This document shows positions 44,269 through 55,599 of a stretch of 55,865 nucleotides of DNA, one piece after another. Origin of the DNA: an uncultured Desulfovibrio sp. (GTDB taxonomy: Bacteria > Desulfobacterota > Desulfovibrionia > Desulfovibrionales > Desulfovibrionaceae); assembly GCF_944324525.1 (NCBI RefSeq), contig NZ_CALUWS010000014.1:1-55865 (forward strand), in the 5' to 3' direction. The notes below the pieces were generated by a model, which made no database searches, was not told the DNA's origin, and saw only the letters and a list, made by a program, of their open reading frames with translations. A program made the translations under genes and the position numbers. The stretch's first letter is position 1. Each line of letters opens with the position of its first letter.

Positions 44269-44864
44269 CAGTCCAGACCTCCCTTGGTACTTCTGATGAC
44301 TGTGCCGGTACGCCGGACAGCCTGGCGCAGGGCCAGTCCCAGCCCCTTGGCTGCCGACTCCAGCAGATGATGGCCATTCTTGCCATAGAGCAGGCTGATG
44401 TGCAGATTGCAGCGCGCGCCCGCGGCAAGGGATTTGTAGAATTCTCGCCAGACGTCCCGCTCTTCCCCGGCGATGACCGGCGGCAGCAGCTCGTCGCCGC
44501 GCCACTCCAGCCAGGGACGGCCGGAAAGATCGAGGCTCACCTCGGTCAGGGCTTCGTCCATGGGGACCCGTCCGAAGCCCACCCGCTCGATGCCCTTGCG
44601 GTCGCCCAGCGCCTCCAGCAGAGCCTGCCCGAGCACGAGGGCGATGTCCTCGGCGCTGTGGTGGGCGTCGATGTGCATATCGCCACGGCAGCGCAGGTGC
44701 AGATCCATGCCGGCCCAGAAAAAGGTCAGATGCAGCATGTGATCCAGCAGGCCGAAGCCGGTCTGCACGTCCACCTTGCCCTCACCGTCCAGCACCAGCC
44801 GCAGGCTGATGTCCGTTTCCGTGCTGCAGCGGCTGCGTTCCGCGCTGCGGATATCCGTCGTCAT
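44268..44864 (-). CDS. hisB: HisB, imidazoleglycerol-phosphate dehydratase
   Basis: 198 aa, monofunctional dehydratase. The metal-binding signatures are [39 protein letters not shown] and, near the end, [23 protein letters not shown]. Starts 2 bases after the tatC stop. No phosphatase domain is fused. Confidence 0.97.
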   Translation of the reverse strand: MTTDIRSAERSRCSTETDISLRLVLDGEGKVDVQTGFGLLDHMLHLTFFWAGMDLHLRCRGDMHIDAHHSAEDIALVLGQALLEALGDRKGIERVGFGRVPMDEALTEVSLDLSGRPWLEWRGDELLPPVIAGEERDVWREFYKSLAAGARCNLHISLLYGKNGHHLLESAAKGLGLALRQAVRRTGTVIRSTKGGLD

Positions 44865-44866
44865 GG

Positions 44867-46192
44867 CTATTCTCCCGTGCTTTGTCCGTCAGCGTTGGGG
44901 GCGGGTTCCTCGCCGTTTTCGCCGTCAACCGCCGCTTTCTTCTTTTTGCCGAAGACGGCCGCCACGATGACGCTGACCTCATAGAGCATCAGCATGGGGG
45001 CGGCCATGAGCAGTTGCGACAGCACGTCCGGCGGCGTGAGGATGGCCGCCACGATGAAAATGCCCAGGATGGCGTAGCGCCGGGCCCGTCGCATCATGGC
45101 CGCCGTGAGCACGCCCATGCGGGAGAGGAAGAAGGCGAAAAGGGGCATTTCAAAGATGAGTCCAAAGGCGATGAGCAGCTTGAGGACGAAGTCCACATAG
45201 TCGCTGATACGCGGCATGACCCGTATCTGCTCGGTATTGTAGCTCATGAAGAACTGGAAGGCGAAGGGGAAGACGATGTGATAGCAGAAAAGGGCTCCCC
45301 CCACGAAAAAGAACGCCGAGATGATGGCCACCGGCACGATGAAGAGTTTTTCCTCCTCATACAGCCCCGGTGAGATGAACGCCCATATCTGATAGAAAAT
45401 GACCGGACTGGCCACAAAGACCCCGGCGATGCAGGCCACGAACATGCGGATGAAGAAGGCTTCCGGCATGGTGCTGTACATGGCGTTGCCGTCAGCGGGC
45501 AGGACGGCCAGCAAGGGCTTGACCAGCACGGCGAAGATGGGTTCCACAAAGGCCCAGCAGAGGCAGAAACCCACGGCCGCGGCGATGAGGCAGCGCACCA
45601 GCCGCCAGCGCATCTCATTGAGATGCTCCAGCAGGCTCATGGGCTTTTCGGCCGGATCCGGCGTCTCTTCTTCCTCGCTGGGCGGCTGAACGGGCGGATC
45701 CCCCCCGTCTCCTCCCGCTGCGGGCACGGCATTGCCCGCCACGTCCGGCACGGCGGCGTTTTCCTGTCCGGCGGCGTCGGTTGCCGGCGTATCGCCGGAC
45801 GCGTCCGCCTGCTCGGCCTGCGCGTTCTCGGCGGCCTGAGCGGCCAGCACGTCCGGGCTGGCGTCCTGGATGACCTGCGGGCCGTCAGCCTCCGTCACGG
45901 GAGCGTCAGGGGCAGCCGTCCGCTCGGGCGTGTCCTCCGTCGCACCGTCCGTCGCGCCATTCGCCGGCCGGGCGGTGGCCTCGGCATCCACGCCGCTCAT
46001 GGCCAGCGCGGCGGCACGGATGGCCGCGTAGTCGTCTTGCGCGGAGGCCTCTTCCGGCCCGACGGTGACGACAGTGAGCTCGTCGGGGCGCGGCCGTTCT
46101 TCCGTCATGTGGGGAGAAGCCGTCGTTTCCTCATGACGGACGGCGGAAACGTCCGTCTTGTCCGCCATATCCTGCGTCAGCTTGTCGCTCAT
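44867..46192 (-). CDS. tatC: Sec-independent translocase TatC with a long N-terminal extension
   Basis: 441 aa, against about 250 for typical TatC. The core begins near residue 185 ([18 protein letters not shown]) and has six membrane segments with [22 protein letters not shown] and [15 protein letters not shown]. Residues 1-184 are acidic and low complexity (Ala, Glu, Asp, Pro, Thr), predicted disordered and cytosolic. No ribosome-binding site precedes the internal Met185, so the extension is probably translated. ATGA overlap with tatB. Confidence 0.92.
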   Translation of the reverse strand: MSDKLTQDMADKTDVSAVRHEETTASPHMTEERPRPDELTVVTVGPEEASAQDDYAAIRAAALAMSGVDAEATARPANGATDGATEDTPERTAAPDAPVTEADGPQVIQDASPDVLAAQAAENAQAEQADASGDTPATDAAGQENAAVPDVAGNAVPAAGGDGGDPPVQPPSEEEETPDPAEKPMSLLEHLNEMRWRLVRCLIAAAVGFCLCWAFVEPIFAVLVKPLLAVLPADGNAMYSTMPEAFFIRMFVACIAGVFVASPVIFYQIWAFISPGLYEEEKLFIVPVAIISAFFFVGGALFCYHIVFPFAFQFFMSYNTEQIRVMPRISDYVDFVLKLLIAFGLIFEMPLFAFFLSRMGVLTAAMMRRARRYAILGIFIVAAILTPPDVLSQLLMAAPMLMLYEVSVIVAAVFGKKKKAAVDGENGEEPAPNADGQSTGE

Positions 46193-46650
46193 GCGCGTTC
46201 GCTCCCGGAAGCTTGGGCCTCCGTCGCCGGGGCGGTCTGCGCGGCGGCCTGAGTGGCGGCTACCGCCTTCTCCAACGGGCTGCCCTGCGGGGGGACGGGC
46301 CCTTCGGACTCTGTCGCGGGCCGGGCCGTAGTGTCCAACGTAGCAGGTTCGGCAGGCTCGGCCTTGCCGGTCTGCGCGGCGGTCTCCGTCCTGCGGGAGG
46401 CGTCAGCCGTCGCTCCGGACGGAGAGGAGGAGGGCGCTGGTTTCGCCTCGGCGGCCTTGCGCTGCTTCTCGTCTTCTTCCTCGTTGGCCACTTCCGCATT
46501 CAGGGTGCGCTGAAAATCCGTGGAGACCCGGCGAAATTCGCCCATGGCTTTGCCCAGCGAGCGGGAAACGCTCGCCAGGCTCTTGGGCCCCAGCACTACC
46601 AGTGCCACCAGCAGAATAACCAGAAGTTCCGTGCTGCCGATTCCGAACAT
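46189..46650 (-). CDS. tatB: Sec-independent translocase TatB-like subunit
   Basis: 153 aa. MFGIGSTELLVILLVALVVLGPKSLASVSRSLGKAMGEFRR is the membrane helix, hinge with Gly-Pro, and amphipathic helix; the Glu at position 8 is typical of TatB. The long Ala/Glu/Pro/Thr-rich C-terminal tail resembles in composition the extension of the neighbouring TatC. GGGGGG-type purine tract before ATG 46650. Confidence 0.92.
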   Translation of the reverse strand: MFGIGSTELLVILLVALVVLGPKSLASVSRSLGKAMGEFRRVSTDFQRTLNAEVANEEEDEKQRKAAEAKPAPSSSPSGATADASRRTETAAQTGKAEPAEPATLDTTARPATESEGPVPPQGSPLEKAVAATQAAAQTAPATEAQASGSERA

Positions 46651-46888
46651 GTGACCCCCCTGTCGTCGCGTTCTTGCGCCCCATGTGCAGCGGCGGGCGC
46701 ATGTTCCGGGCCGTGCGCCGTCCGTGCGGGAGCAGGCCCGGCGGTGGCGCGCCTTCTCCCCAACCGAGCTCCGGCAGGGCAGGCGGCGCAGAGTGAGGAG
46801 GTTAGCCCAGCAAGGGGCCGATGTAAAGGCGAGCAATGTAAACGCATGTTTCCCTGTGCAGAGCAGGGGGCAGGCCGGGCAACGACAA

Positions 46889-46925
46889 GGCGGGGAAGGG
46901 GAGCGCCGGCTCCACCTTCCCCGCC
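46889..46925. other. GC-rich hairpin downstream of guaA
   Basis: GGCGGGGAAGG and CCTTCCCCGCC arms with an inner GGAGC/GCTCC stem. Similar in style to the G-rich hairpins of families A and C. It lies between tatB (diverging leftward) and the end of guaA, beyond repeat B copy 3. The remaining DNA at 46651-46888 shows no gene. Confidence 0.55.
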
Positions 46926-46929
46926 CTCA

Positions 46930-47095
46930 TGAGCATTTTTTGCTTGAAACGTTTTGCGTTTCAAACCATACGGCCTGTCGTTTCGCGGAAAAACGAGGTC
47001 TTCCCGCTTGGTTTGAGGCGGGCGGCGCTGTGCCTCCGCCTCGCGCTTTCCCCTTTGCAACGGCAAAACGCGTCTGCCGTCAGGCCGGGCATCTC
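46930..47095 (+). repeat. dispersed repeat family B, copy 3
   Basis: GAGCATTTTTTGCTTGAAAC, GTTTCAAACCATACGGCCTG, TCGTTTCGCGGAAAAACG, GGCGGCGCTGTGCCTCCGCC and CGGCAAAACGCGT follow in order and match copies 1 and 4. It ends close to the guaA stop. Confidence 0.8.
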
Positions 47096-47102
47096 CGGGA
47101 GG

Positions 47103-48647
47103 CTACTCCCATTCGATGGTGCTCGGCGGCTTGGAGGAAACGTCATAGACCACGCGGTTGACGCCCTTGACCTCGTTGATGATGCGGCCGGACATGCGGG
47201 CCAGCAGATCGGCCGGCAGGCGGGCCCAGTCGGCGGTCATGGCGTCCACGCTGTCCACCACGCGCAAGGCGATGACGTGTTCATAGGTGCGGCCGTCGCC
47301 CATGACGCCCACGGTCTTGAGGGGCAGCAGCACGGCGAAGCCCTGCCAGACCTTGCGGTACCAGCCGGATTCGCGCAGCTCTTCCTGCACGATCTTGTCC
47401 GCCTGACGCAGGATGTGCAGGCGTTCTTCGGTGATCTCGCCCAGCACGCGGATGGCGAGGCCCGGTCCGGGGAAGGGATGACGCCAGACGATGGAGTCCG
47501 GCATGCCCAGCTCGGCGGCCACCTTGCGGACCTCGTCCTTGAAGAGTTCGCGCAGCGGTTCCACCAGCTTGAGCTTCATGGTCTCGGGCAGGCCGCCCAC
47601 GTTGTGGTGGCTCTTGATGACGGCGCTCGGCCCCTTGTGGGAAACGGACTCGATGACGTCGGGGTAGAGCGTGCCCTGAGCGAGGTATTCCACTTCGGGG
47701 AGCTTTTTGGCTTCCTCGTCGAAGATGTCGATGAAGGTATGGCCGATGATCTTGCGCTTCTTTTCCGGGTCTTCCACGCCCTTGAGCAGGTCGAGGAAAC
47801 GCTTCTGGGCCTGCACGAAGGTAAGGTTGAGGTCGAAATGCTCGCGCAGGTAGCCGACCACCTGTTCCCCTTCATTGAGGCGCAGCAGGCCGTTGTCCAC
47901 AAAGATGCAGTGCAGGCGATGCCCGATGGCCTTGTGCAGCAGCACGGCCACCACCGTGGAGTCGATGCCGCCGGAAAGGGCGCAGACCACATGCTTGTCG
48001 CCGATTTTTTCGGCCATCTCCTTGACCACGCGCTCCACGAAGGAGGACATGCTCCAGTCCGGCGTGATGCGGCAAACTTTGAAAAGGAAGTTGCGCAGCA
48101 TCTGCTCGCCGTCCGCGCTGTGGTGCACTTCGGGATGGAACTGCACGGCATAGATGCGGCGCGCCTCGTCGGCCATGGCCGCCACCTCGAGGGTGGGCGT
48201 GCGCCCGGTGACGGTGAAGCCCGGCGGCGGCACGAGCACCTTGTCCCCGTGGCTCATCCAGACGCGGCTGGGGGCGGAACCGTCCAGCCCGTCCCAGAGG
48301 GCGCAGGGCGCGGCCAGCGTCAGATCGGCGGGGCCGTATTCGCGGGTCTCGGACTGGGCAAGCTGACCGCCGAGGTTATGGGCAAGCAGCTGCATGCCGT
48401 AGCAGATGCCCAGCACCGGCACGCCCAGTTCCAGGAAACCGCGGTCCAGCGTGGGGGCGTCGGCCTCGCCCACACTGGCCGGGCCGCCGGAAAGGATGAC
48501 GGCCTGAGGCTGCATGGCCGCCACCTGGGCGGCGGTGACGTTGCAGGCATGGATTTCGGAGTAGACGCCGGCCTCGCGCACCCGGCGGGCGATGAGCTGG
48601 GTGACCTGCGAGCCGTAGTCGATGATGATTACCTTGCTGTGAGCCAT
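47103..48647 (-). CDS. guaA: GMP synthase (glutamine-hydrolysing)
   Basis: 514 aa, converts XMP to GMP. The glutaminase domain has the nucleophile in [15 protein letters not shown] and the His/Glu in [10 protein letters not shown]. The ATP-pyrophosphatase domain has the PP-loop [15 protein letters not shown], and the C-terminal dimerisation domain ends with the conserved PPSTIEWE. Located downstream of guaB, separated by 275 bases containing repeat C copy 2. Confidence 0.98.
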   Translation of the reverse strand: MAHSKVIIIDYGSQVTQLIARRVREAGVYSEIHACNVTAAQVAAMQPQAVILSGGPASVGEADAPTLDRGFLELGVPVLGICYGMQLLAHNLGGQLAQSETREYGPADLTLAAPCALWDGLDGSAPSRVWMSHGDKVLVPPPGFTVTGRTPTLEVAAMADEARRIYAVQFHPEVHHSADGEQMLRNFLFKVCRITPDWSMSSFVERVVKEMAEKIGDKHVVCALSGGIDSTVVAVLLHKAIGHRLHCIFVDNGLLRLNEGEQVVGYLREHFDLNLTFVQAQKRFLDLLKGVEDPEKKRKIIGHTFIDIFDEEAKKLPEVEYLAQGTLYPDVIESVSHKGPSAVIKSHHNVGGLPETMKLKLVEPLRELFKDEVRKVAAELGMPDSIVWRHPFPGPGLAIRVLGEITEERLHILRQADKIVQEELRESGWYRKVWQGFAVLLPLKTVGVMGDGRTYEHVIALRVVDSVDAMTADWARLPADLLARMSGRIINEVKGVNRVVYDVSSKPPSTIEWE

Positions 48648-48724
48648 GATCCTTCCTTGAGGCTGTGCCGTGCGGCGAGCGTTGCGGCGCGACGGCTGGG
48701 GCCTGTTGACGCTGTGCGCGGTTT

Positions 48725-48820
48725 ATCCGGGGGGAAGGGAAACCCCTCCGCCGGCGCTGGAGGGCTTTCCCTTCCCCCCAGGCTCCCCATCCCTTCCCCA
48801 GCGCGCTTTTACCGGGGGAG
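48725..48820 (-). repeat. dispersed repeat family C, copy 2 (short form)
   Basis: On the minus strand it starts GGTAAAAGCGCGCTGGGGAA and continues through GGGGGGAAGGGAAAGCCC. The arms GGGGGGAAGGGAAA / TTTCCCTTCCCCCC (48729-48742, 48766-48779) enclose only about 23 bases, so the internal part present in copies 1 and 3 is missing. Sits downstream of guaB. Confidence 0.75.
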
Positions 48821-48922
48821 GCGACGAGACATGCGGCGAGCGTTCGTCAAAAAGCTGCGGGCATGCGTGGGGTACATCCATTATTCATGTGAAACCGGCT
48901 GGAGGCTTGACGTTGATATGGT

Positions 48923-50752
<1,830 letters not shown>

Positions 50753-50754
50753 TC

Positions 50755-52296
50755 ATGAAGAAGCTTATGACTCTCGCTCTGGCCGCGGGCATGCTGTTCG
50801 GTGCTGCCACCGGCGCCAGCGCTGTTGATTTCAAGGCTAAGGGGCAGTGGCTGATGGGCTTTGGCGCCGCCAACACCAGCCTGACCTCCAAGCAGAATAA
50901 CGCCAAGACCGACAACGAAGACGACTTCTACGCCGTGCAGCGTATCCGTCTGCAGTTGGATGCCGTGGCTTCCGAAGCTCTGTCCGGCACCGTGTACTTC
51001 GAAATCGGCAACCACTGGTGGGGCGACAACAGCAACGGCGCCGCTCTGGGCGCTGACGGCACCACCGCCATCAAGGTGAAGCGTGCTTACCTCGACTGGC
51101 TCGTGCCCAACACCGACCTGAAGTTCCGCATGGGTCTCCAGGGCGTGCAGCTGCCCAACAAGGCCGGCGGCTCCGCTGTGCTGGATACCGACGTGGCCGG
51201 CGTGACCGCCTCCTACGCCTTCAACGAAAACGTTGCTCTGACCGCCCTGTGGGCCCGTCCGTTCAACGACAACTACTCCCAGGTGAATGACCTCGCGGGC
51301 AACCGCGTCCAGAACAAGTACAACTACAGCAACTATCTGGACAACATGGACCTGTTCTCCCTCATGCTCGATCTGAAGTTTGACGGCGTGCAGGCCACCC
51401 CGTGGGTCATGTACGGCATGGCCGGCCGCAATGCTTGGAGTGCCGTCGATGGCGAGCAGTTTAAGGATGGTAACCCCAACTTCACCATGCGTCCCTACTT
51501 TGACGGCATGGACAGGACCAACCCTTACTCTGGACGTTATGTGTATGGTTCCATGTTCTGGGCTGGCCTGCCGGTGGCCATCACCCTGTGGGATCCGCTG
51601 AACATCGAGTTCGACATCAACTACGGCTATGTGGAAAGCACCGGCCGCTATGACGTCACCAAGAAGTACACCGCCGGCTGGGGCCGCACCGTGCGTGGCA
51701 ATTCTGAGCGTCAGGGCTGGCTGGCCAAGGCCCTGGTGGAATACAAGATGGATTGGGGCGTGCCCGGCATCTTCGGCTGGTATGCCTCCGGTGACGACGG
51801 CAGCGTGAAGAACGGCTCCGAGCGTATGCCCTCCATCGCTCCCATGGGCAACTTCACCTCCTTCATGGGCGACGGCAACCTTGGCTGGGTGAAGCAGGAC
51901 TACAACACCAGCTATGCCGGCACCTGGGGTATCGGTCTCCAGATCCGCGACATGAGCTTCATGGAAGACCTGAAGCACACCTTCCGTGTGGCTTACTGGG
52001 GCGGCACCAACAGCCCGTCCATGGTCAAGTACATGAACAGCGCCTACGCTTGGAACAACGGCTCTGTTGATGGCCCCTACCTGACCACCAACGACGGTCT
52101 GCTGGAATTCAACCTGGTGAACACCTACCAGATCTACGAAAACCTGCAGATGAACCTCGAACTGGGTTACGTGGTCAACATGATGGATCGCGACACCTGG
52201 CGTCACACCGGCTTCAGCAATGCCGGCACCTACTACAGCCAGTACTCCAAGCAGGATATGTGGAAGGCCCAGCTGGTCTTCGCCTACTCCTTCTAA
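50755..52296 (+). CDS. outer-membrane trimeric porin (Desulfovibrio type)
   Basis: 513 aa. Signal peptide MKKLMTLALAAGMLFGAATGASA, then alternating beta-strand sequence with many aromatic residues and the terminal Phe (VFAYSF) needed for BAM recognition. Strands such as VDFKAKGQWLMGFG, YAVQRIRLQLDAVASEALSGTVYFEIG and KVKRAYLDWLVPNTDLKFRMGLQGVQLP fit the outer-membrane homotrimeric porin family abundant in Desulfovibrio. A strong leader site (AAGGAAGG), strong promoter and terminator suggest high expression. Confidence 0.92.
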   Translation: MKKLMTLALAAGMLFGAATGASAVDFKAKGQWLMGFGAANTSLTSKQNNAKTDNEDDFYAVQRIRLQLDAVASEALSGTVYFEIGNHWWGDNSNGAALGADGTTAIKVKRAYLDWLVPNTDLKFRMGLQGVQLPNKAGGSAVLDTDVAGVTASYAFNENVALTALWARPFNDNYSQVNDLAGNRVQNKYNYSNYLDNMDLFSLMLDLKFDGVQATPWVMYGMAGRNAWSAVDGEQFKDGNPNFTMRPYFDGMDRTNPYSGRYVYGSMFWAGLPVAITLWDPLNIEFDINYGYVESTGRYDVTKKYTAGWGRTVRGNSERQGWLAKALVEYKMDWGVPGIFGWYASGDDGSVKNGSERMPSIAPMGNFTSFMGDGNLGWVKQDYNTSYAGTWGIGLQIRDMSFMEDLKHTFRVAYWGGTNSPSMVKYMNSAYAWNNGSVDGPYLTTNDGLLEFNLVNTYQIYENLQMNLELGYVVNMMDRDTWRHTGFSNAGTYYSQYSKQDMWKAQLVFAYSF

Positions 52297-52330
52297 GAGT
52301 GCATAGCTCTAAAAGAGCTTAGGCAGTTTT

Positions 52331-52359
52331 GGGGAGAGTCCTTCAGGGCTCTCCCCTTT
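52331..52359 (+). terminator. intrinsic terminator after the porin gene
   Basis: GGGGAGAGTCC (52331-52341) pairs with GGGCTCTCCCC around TTCA, preceded by TTTT and followed by TTT. Confidence 0.85.
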
Positions 52360-52433
52360 GCGTCTTGTACGCAAGCCTGTCCCGTCCTCCTTGCCGGGCG
52401 AGTCTGCCGCAGCATGGGCGAAGCCCTTGCGGC

Positions 52434-52462
52434 TTGACCTCTCCCGGCAAACAGTCTATGAA
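52434..52462 (+). promoter_or_regulatory. promoter of ffh
   Basis: TTGACC, 17-base spacer, TATGAA, 75 bases before the ffh ATG and after the porin terminator. Confidence 0.65.
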
Positions 52463-52537
52463 CGAAAGTTCTGTGACTGCCGCACGCATCGCCTGGCCGA
52501 CTGCGGCGCGTATCTTTTCCCACTGTCAGAGGTGGCC

Positions 52538-54070
52538 ATGTTCGAGAGCCTTTCCGACCGTCTTTCTTCCGCGTTCCGCAACCTGCGGGGCCAGTCGCAC
52601 CTGACCGAGGAAAACATGCAGGCGGGACTGCGCGAGGTCCGGCTTGCCCTGCTTGAGGCGGACGTCAACTTCAAGGTCGTCAAGGACTTTGTGGACAGCG
52701 TCCGCGCCAAATGCCTCGGGCAGGAAGTCCTCAAGGGCGTGAGCCCCGCCCAGCAGGTCGTCAAGGTCGTACATGACGAGCTGGTGCAGCTGCTGGGGGG
52801 GGAAACGGCCCACCTTGATCTGCAGGGCAAAGAACCGGCGGTCATCATGCTCGTGGGCCTGCAGGGCTCGGGCAAGACCACCTCGGCGGGCAAGCTGGCC
52901 AATCTGCTGCGCAAGCAGAAGATGCGTCCTTACCTTGTGCCGGCGGACGTGTACCGCCCCGCGGCCATCGACCAGCTTACCGTGCTGGCTCGGCAGCTCG
53001 ACATGCCGTGTTACCCCTCCACGGTGGACATGAATCCTGTGGATATCGCCAAAGCCGCGCTGGCCGAAGCACGGGCGCAGCAGGCCACGGTAGTGCTGCT
53101 GGATACGGCGGGCCGCCTGCATGTGGATGAGCCCCTCATGGAGGAGCTTTCCGCCATCAAGGCCGCCGTGCAGCCGCAGGAGATCCTTTTTGTGGCCGAC
53201 GCCATGACCGGCCAGGATGCGGTCACCGTGGCCGAATCCTTCAACGAGCGGCTCGGCATCAGCGGCGTGGTGCTGACCAAGATGGACGGCGACGCTCGCG
53301 GCGGCGCGGCCCTCTCCATCAAGGCCGTCACCGGCGCGCCGGTCAAATTTGTGGGTATGGGGGAAAAGCTGTCGGAGATGGAGGTCTTCCATCCTGACCG
53401 TATCGCCGGACGCATCCTCGGTATGGGCGACGTGCTGACGCTGGTGGAGCGCGCGCAGGAGACCATCAATGCCGAAGAAGCGGAGGCCCTTGCCCAGAAG
53501 ATGCGCAAGGCCAGCTTTGACCTGGAAGATTTTCGCACCCAGATGCGGCGGGTGAAAAAGCTCGGCTCGCTGGACAGCATCCTCAAACTTATCCCGGGGC
53601 TGGGCGGCCTGCGTGAAAAGCTGGCCGAAATGAACGGCGCCGTGCCGGAAAAGGAGATGGCGCGCACCGAGGCCATCATCAACTCCATGACCATGGCCGA
53701 GCGCCGTAATCCCGATATCCTCAATGGCAGCCGCCGCGCGCGTATTGCCAGAGGGGCCGGTGTGAGTGTACAGCAGGTCAACCAGCTCGTGCGCCAGTTC
53801 GAGCAGATGCGCCAGATGATGAAGGGAATGCTGGGTGGCGGCAAACCCAAGGTGCCAGCCATGCCCAAATTGCCGCGCGGCATGCATCTGCCTGCCGGAA
53901 TGGGCGGCATGGCGCAGGGCATGGGCTTGCCCGGCATGCCGCCCGGCGCGGGGATGCCCGGCATGCCCGGCATGGGCCTGCCGTCGCTGCCCGGGGGCGG
54001 CTCCGGCAAGGGAGCGGCCGCCAAGAAGCGCAAAAAGCGCGAGCGGCCCGCCAAGCGCAAGAAAAAATGA
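52538..54070 (+). CDS. ffh: signal recognition particle protein Ffh
   Basis: 510 aa, somewhat longer than the usual about 450-470 because of the tail. N domain, then G domain with GLQGSGKTTSAGKLA (about 107-121), DTAGRLHVD and TKMDGDARGG. The methionine-rich M domain follows with the 4.5S RNA-binding SRRARIARGAGVSVQQVNQLVRQFEQMRQMMKGM. The C-terminal tail is Gly/Met/Pro-rich (GMGLPGMPPGAGMPGMPGMG) and ends in a Lys/Arg cluster. ATG 52538 has GAGG; longer frames would cover the promoter. Confidence 0.97.
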   Translation: MFESLSDRLSSAFRNLRGQSHLTEENMQAGLREVRLALLEADVNFKVVKDFVDSVRAKCLGQEVLKGVSPAQQVVKVVHDELVQLLGGETAHLDLQGKEPAVIMLVGLQGSGKTTSAGKLANLLRKQKMRPYLVPADVYRPAAIDQLTVLARQLDMPCYPSTVDMNPVDIAKAALAEARAQQATVVLLDTAGRLHVDEPLMEELSAIKAAVQPQEILFVADAMTGQDAVTVAESFNERLGISGVVLTKMDGDARGGAALSIKAVTGAPVKFVGMGEKLSEMEVFHPDRIAGRILGMGDVLTLVERAQETINAEEAEALAQKMRKASFDLEDFRTQMRRVKKLGSLDSILKLIPGLGGLREKLAEMNGAVPEKEMARTEAIINSMTMAERRNPDILNGSRRARIARGAGVSVQQVNQLVRQFEQMRQMMKGMLGGGKPKVPAMPKLPRGMHLPAGMGGMAQGMGLPGMPPGAGMPGMPGMGLPSLPGGGSGKGAAAKKRKKRERPAKRKKK

Positions 54071-54173
54071 CAGACGCACGTCTGTTTGGCTTTGTCCGGC
54101 AGGAGCGGCCCGGCTTGCTCTTTTGCCCACCTCACGTTACAAGAAAATTATCATAACCAAGGGAGTTTGACTC

Positions 54174-54413
54174 ATGGCTGTAAAGCTGAAATTGACCCGC
54201 ATGGGCAGCAAGAAGCATCCTTTCTACCGCGTGGTGGCCGCCAACGATGAAACCCGTCGTGACGGTCGTCCGCTGGATTTTCTGGGCTACTACAACCCCA
54301 TGACCTCGCCCGCCGAAGTGAAGTTCGACGTCGAAAAGGTCAAGGAATGGCTCGGCCGCGGTGCGGAACCGACCGACACCGTGCGCGCGCTCATCAAGAA
54401 GCACATGGGCTAA
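54174..54413 (+). CDS. rpsP: 30S ribosomal protein S16
   Basis: 79 aa. [43 protein letters not shown] is the family signature. GGGAG before ATG; 103 bases after ffh, as in many bacteria where ffh, rpsP, a KH gene, rimM and trmD cluster. Confidence 0.98.
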   Translation: MAVKLKLTRMGSKKHPFYRVVAANDETRRDGRPLDFLGYYNPMTSPAEVKFDVEKVKEWLGRGAEPTDTVRALIKKHMG

Positions 54414-54447
54414 TGCCGTGCCTTCTTCCGGCGCGGGGGAGGTTCGT

Positions 54448-54678
54448 ATGAAGGATTTGATTCTCTATATCGCCAAGTCGCTGGTCGATAAGCCCGACGA
54501 GGTGCGCGTCAGCGAGATTGACGGCGAACAGACCACAGTGCTGGAACTCAAGGTTGCCAAGGAAGACCTCGGCAAGGTCATCGGCAAGCAGGGGCGTACG
54601 GCCCGTGCCATGCGTACCCTGCTCAGCGCCGCCTCGACCAAGTGCGGCAAGCGGACCGTGCTGGAAATCCTGGAGTGA
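54448..54678 (+). CDS. khpA: KhpA-type KH-domain RNA-binding protein
   Basis: 76 aa single KH domain: [28 protein letters not shown], then the GxxG loop in [22 protein letters not shown]. Proteins of this family bind RNA broadly and act with KhpB in some species. Strong GGGGGAGG site before ATG. Confidence 0.93.
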   Translation: MKDLILYIAKSLVDKPDEVRVSEIDGEQTTVLELKVAKEDLGKVIGKQGRTARAMRTLLSAASTKCGKRTVLEILE

Positions 54679-54685
54679 CCGGCTC

Positions 54686-55225
54686 ATGCCGCAATGGATC
54701 CACCTGGGCACATTGTTGCGCCCGCATGGCATCAAAGGGGAGATCTGCATCGAATGGTATGCGGACTCCCCATCCTTGCTTGACGCGCCGCTGTCCCTGC
54801 AAGTAGGGCAGCGGCCGCCGTATCCCGTGCGGGTCGCCGGCCACCGGCAGCACAAGGGCCGTCCGCTCGTGACGCTGGAAGGCGTTCCCGACCGTACCGC
54901 CGCCGAAGCGCTGCGCGGGGCGCGTCTGCTCATCAGCCGCGACGACCTGCCGGCTCCCGAAGACGACGAGATCTATGTGGAAGACTTGCTGGGCTGCGCC
55001 GTCCTCCTGCCTGACGGCAGCCGCCTGGGACGGCTCGACCATGTGGAATATCCCGCGCCGGACAAGGAGATCTGGAGCATCTTCACCGACGACGGCAAGG
55101 AAGTGCTCTTTCCCGCCGAAGCCTGTTTCATCGAAGGCTTCGACCTCACAGATCCCGATGCTCCCTCGGTGACCATAGCGCCGCCTCCCGGCCTGCTCGA
55201 CATCTATCTGCAGGACCCCGCCTGA
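54686..55225 (+). CDS. rimM: ribosome maturation factor RimM
   Basis: 179 aa, assists 16S rRNA 3'-domain assembly with S19. The N-terminal domain starts WIHLGTLLRPHGIKGEICIEWY; the linker has EIYVEDLLGCAVLLPDGSRLG and the PRC-barrel domain DHVEYPAPDKEIWSIFTDDGKEVLFPAEACFIEGFDL. It starts 7 bases after the khpA stop. trmD, the usual next gene, is not within the window. Confidence 0.95.
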   Translation: MPQWIHLGTLLRPHGIKGEICIEWYADSPSLLDAPLSLQVGQRPPYPVRVAGHRQHKGRPLVTLEGVPDRTAAEALRGARLLISRDDLPAPEDDEIYVEDLLGCAVLLPDGSRLGRLDHVEYPAPDKEIWSIFTDDGKEVLFPAEACFIEGFDLTDPDAPSVTIAPPPGLLDIYLQDPA

Positions 55226-55229
55226 AACG

Positions 55230-55257
55230 AAACGTCCCGTTGTCGCGGGACGTTCTT
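55230..55257 (+). terminator. intrinsic terminator after rimM
   Basis: AACGTCCCG and CGGGACGTT arms with a 6-base loop, followed by CTTGTT. It ends the ffh-rimM unit, followed immediately by repeat A copy 3. Confidence 0.75.
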
Positions 55258-55343
55258 GTTGGGACGGGGGAGGGGAACCTTTGCAAAGGTTCCCCTCCCC
55301 CGAACCCCCACCCCTCGAAAATCTTGCTCTGGTCAATGACGAA
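55258..55343 (-). repeat. dispersed repeat family A, copy 3
   Basis: Palindrome at 55266-55301 identical to that at 84-119. The right flank, read on the minus strand (GACCAGAGCAAGATTTTCGA then GGGGTGGGGG), matches 50-80 nearly base for base. Confidence 0.85.
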
Positions 55344-55414
55344 CGTCTTGCCGCGCCGTTCGCCATTGTCTCGTCCGTCCCCCGGCGATATGGCGAGGAA
55401 AGCAAGCGTTGCCG

Positions 55415-55575
55415 CAGGGCAACCTAAAGCGTTTTAGCTTTGAAAAAGGGAAAAGGCGGCGACACAGCGCCGCCCGGCTCAAAGTGAGCGGGAAAACCGC
55501 GTTTTTTCCGCAAGACGACTGGCCGTATGGTTTGCAACGTGACGCGTTGCCAACTGAAAATGCTCTATCTGACCG
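55415..55575 (-). repeat. dispersed repeat family B, copy 4
   Basis: Minus strand: GAGCATTTTCAGTTGGCAAC, ACGTTGCAAACCATACGGCC, AGTCGTCTTGCGGAAAAAAC, CCCGCTCACTTTGAGCCGGG, CGGCGCTGTGTCGCCGCC. Together with repeat A just to its left it repeats the A-then-B arrangement seen after lon. Confidence 0.85.
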
Positions 55576-55599
55576 GTAACAGGCCCGGCATGCTGGCCG

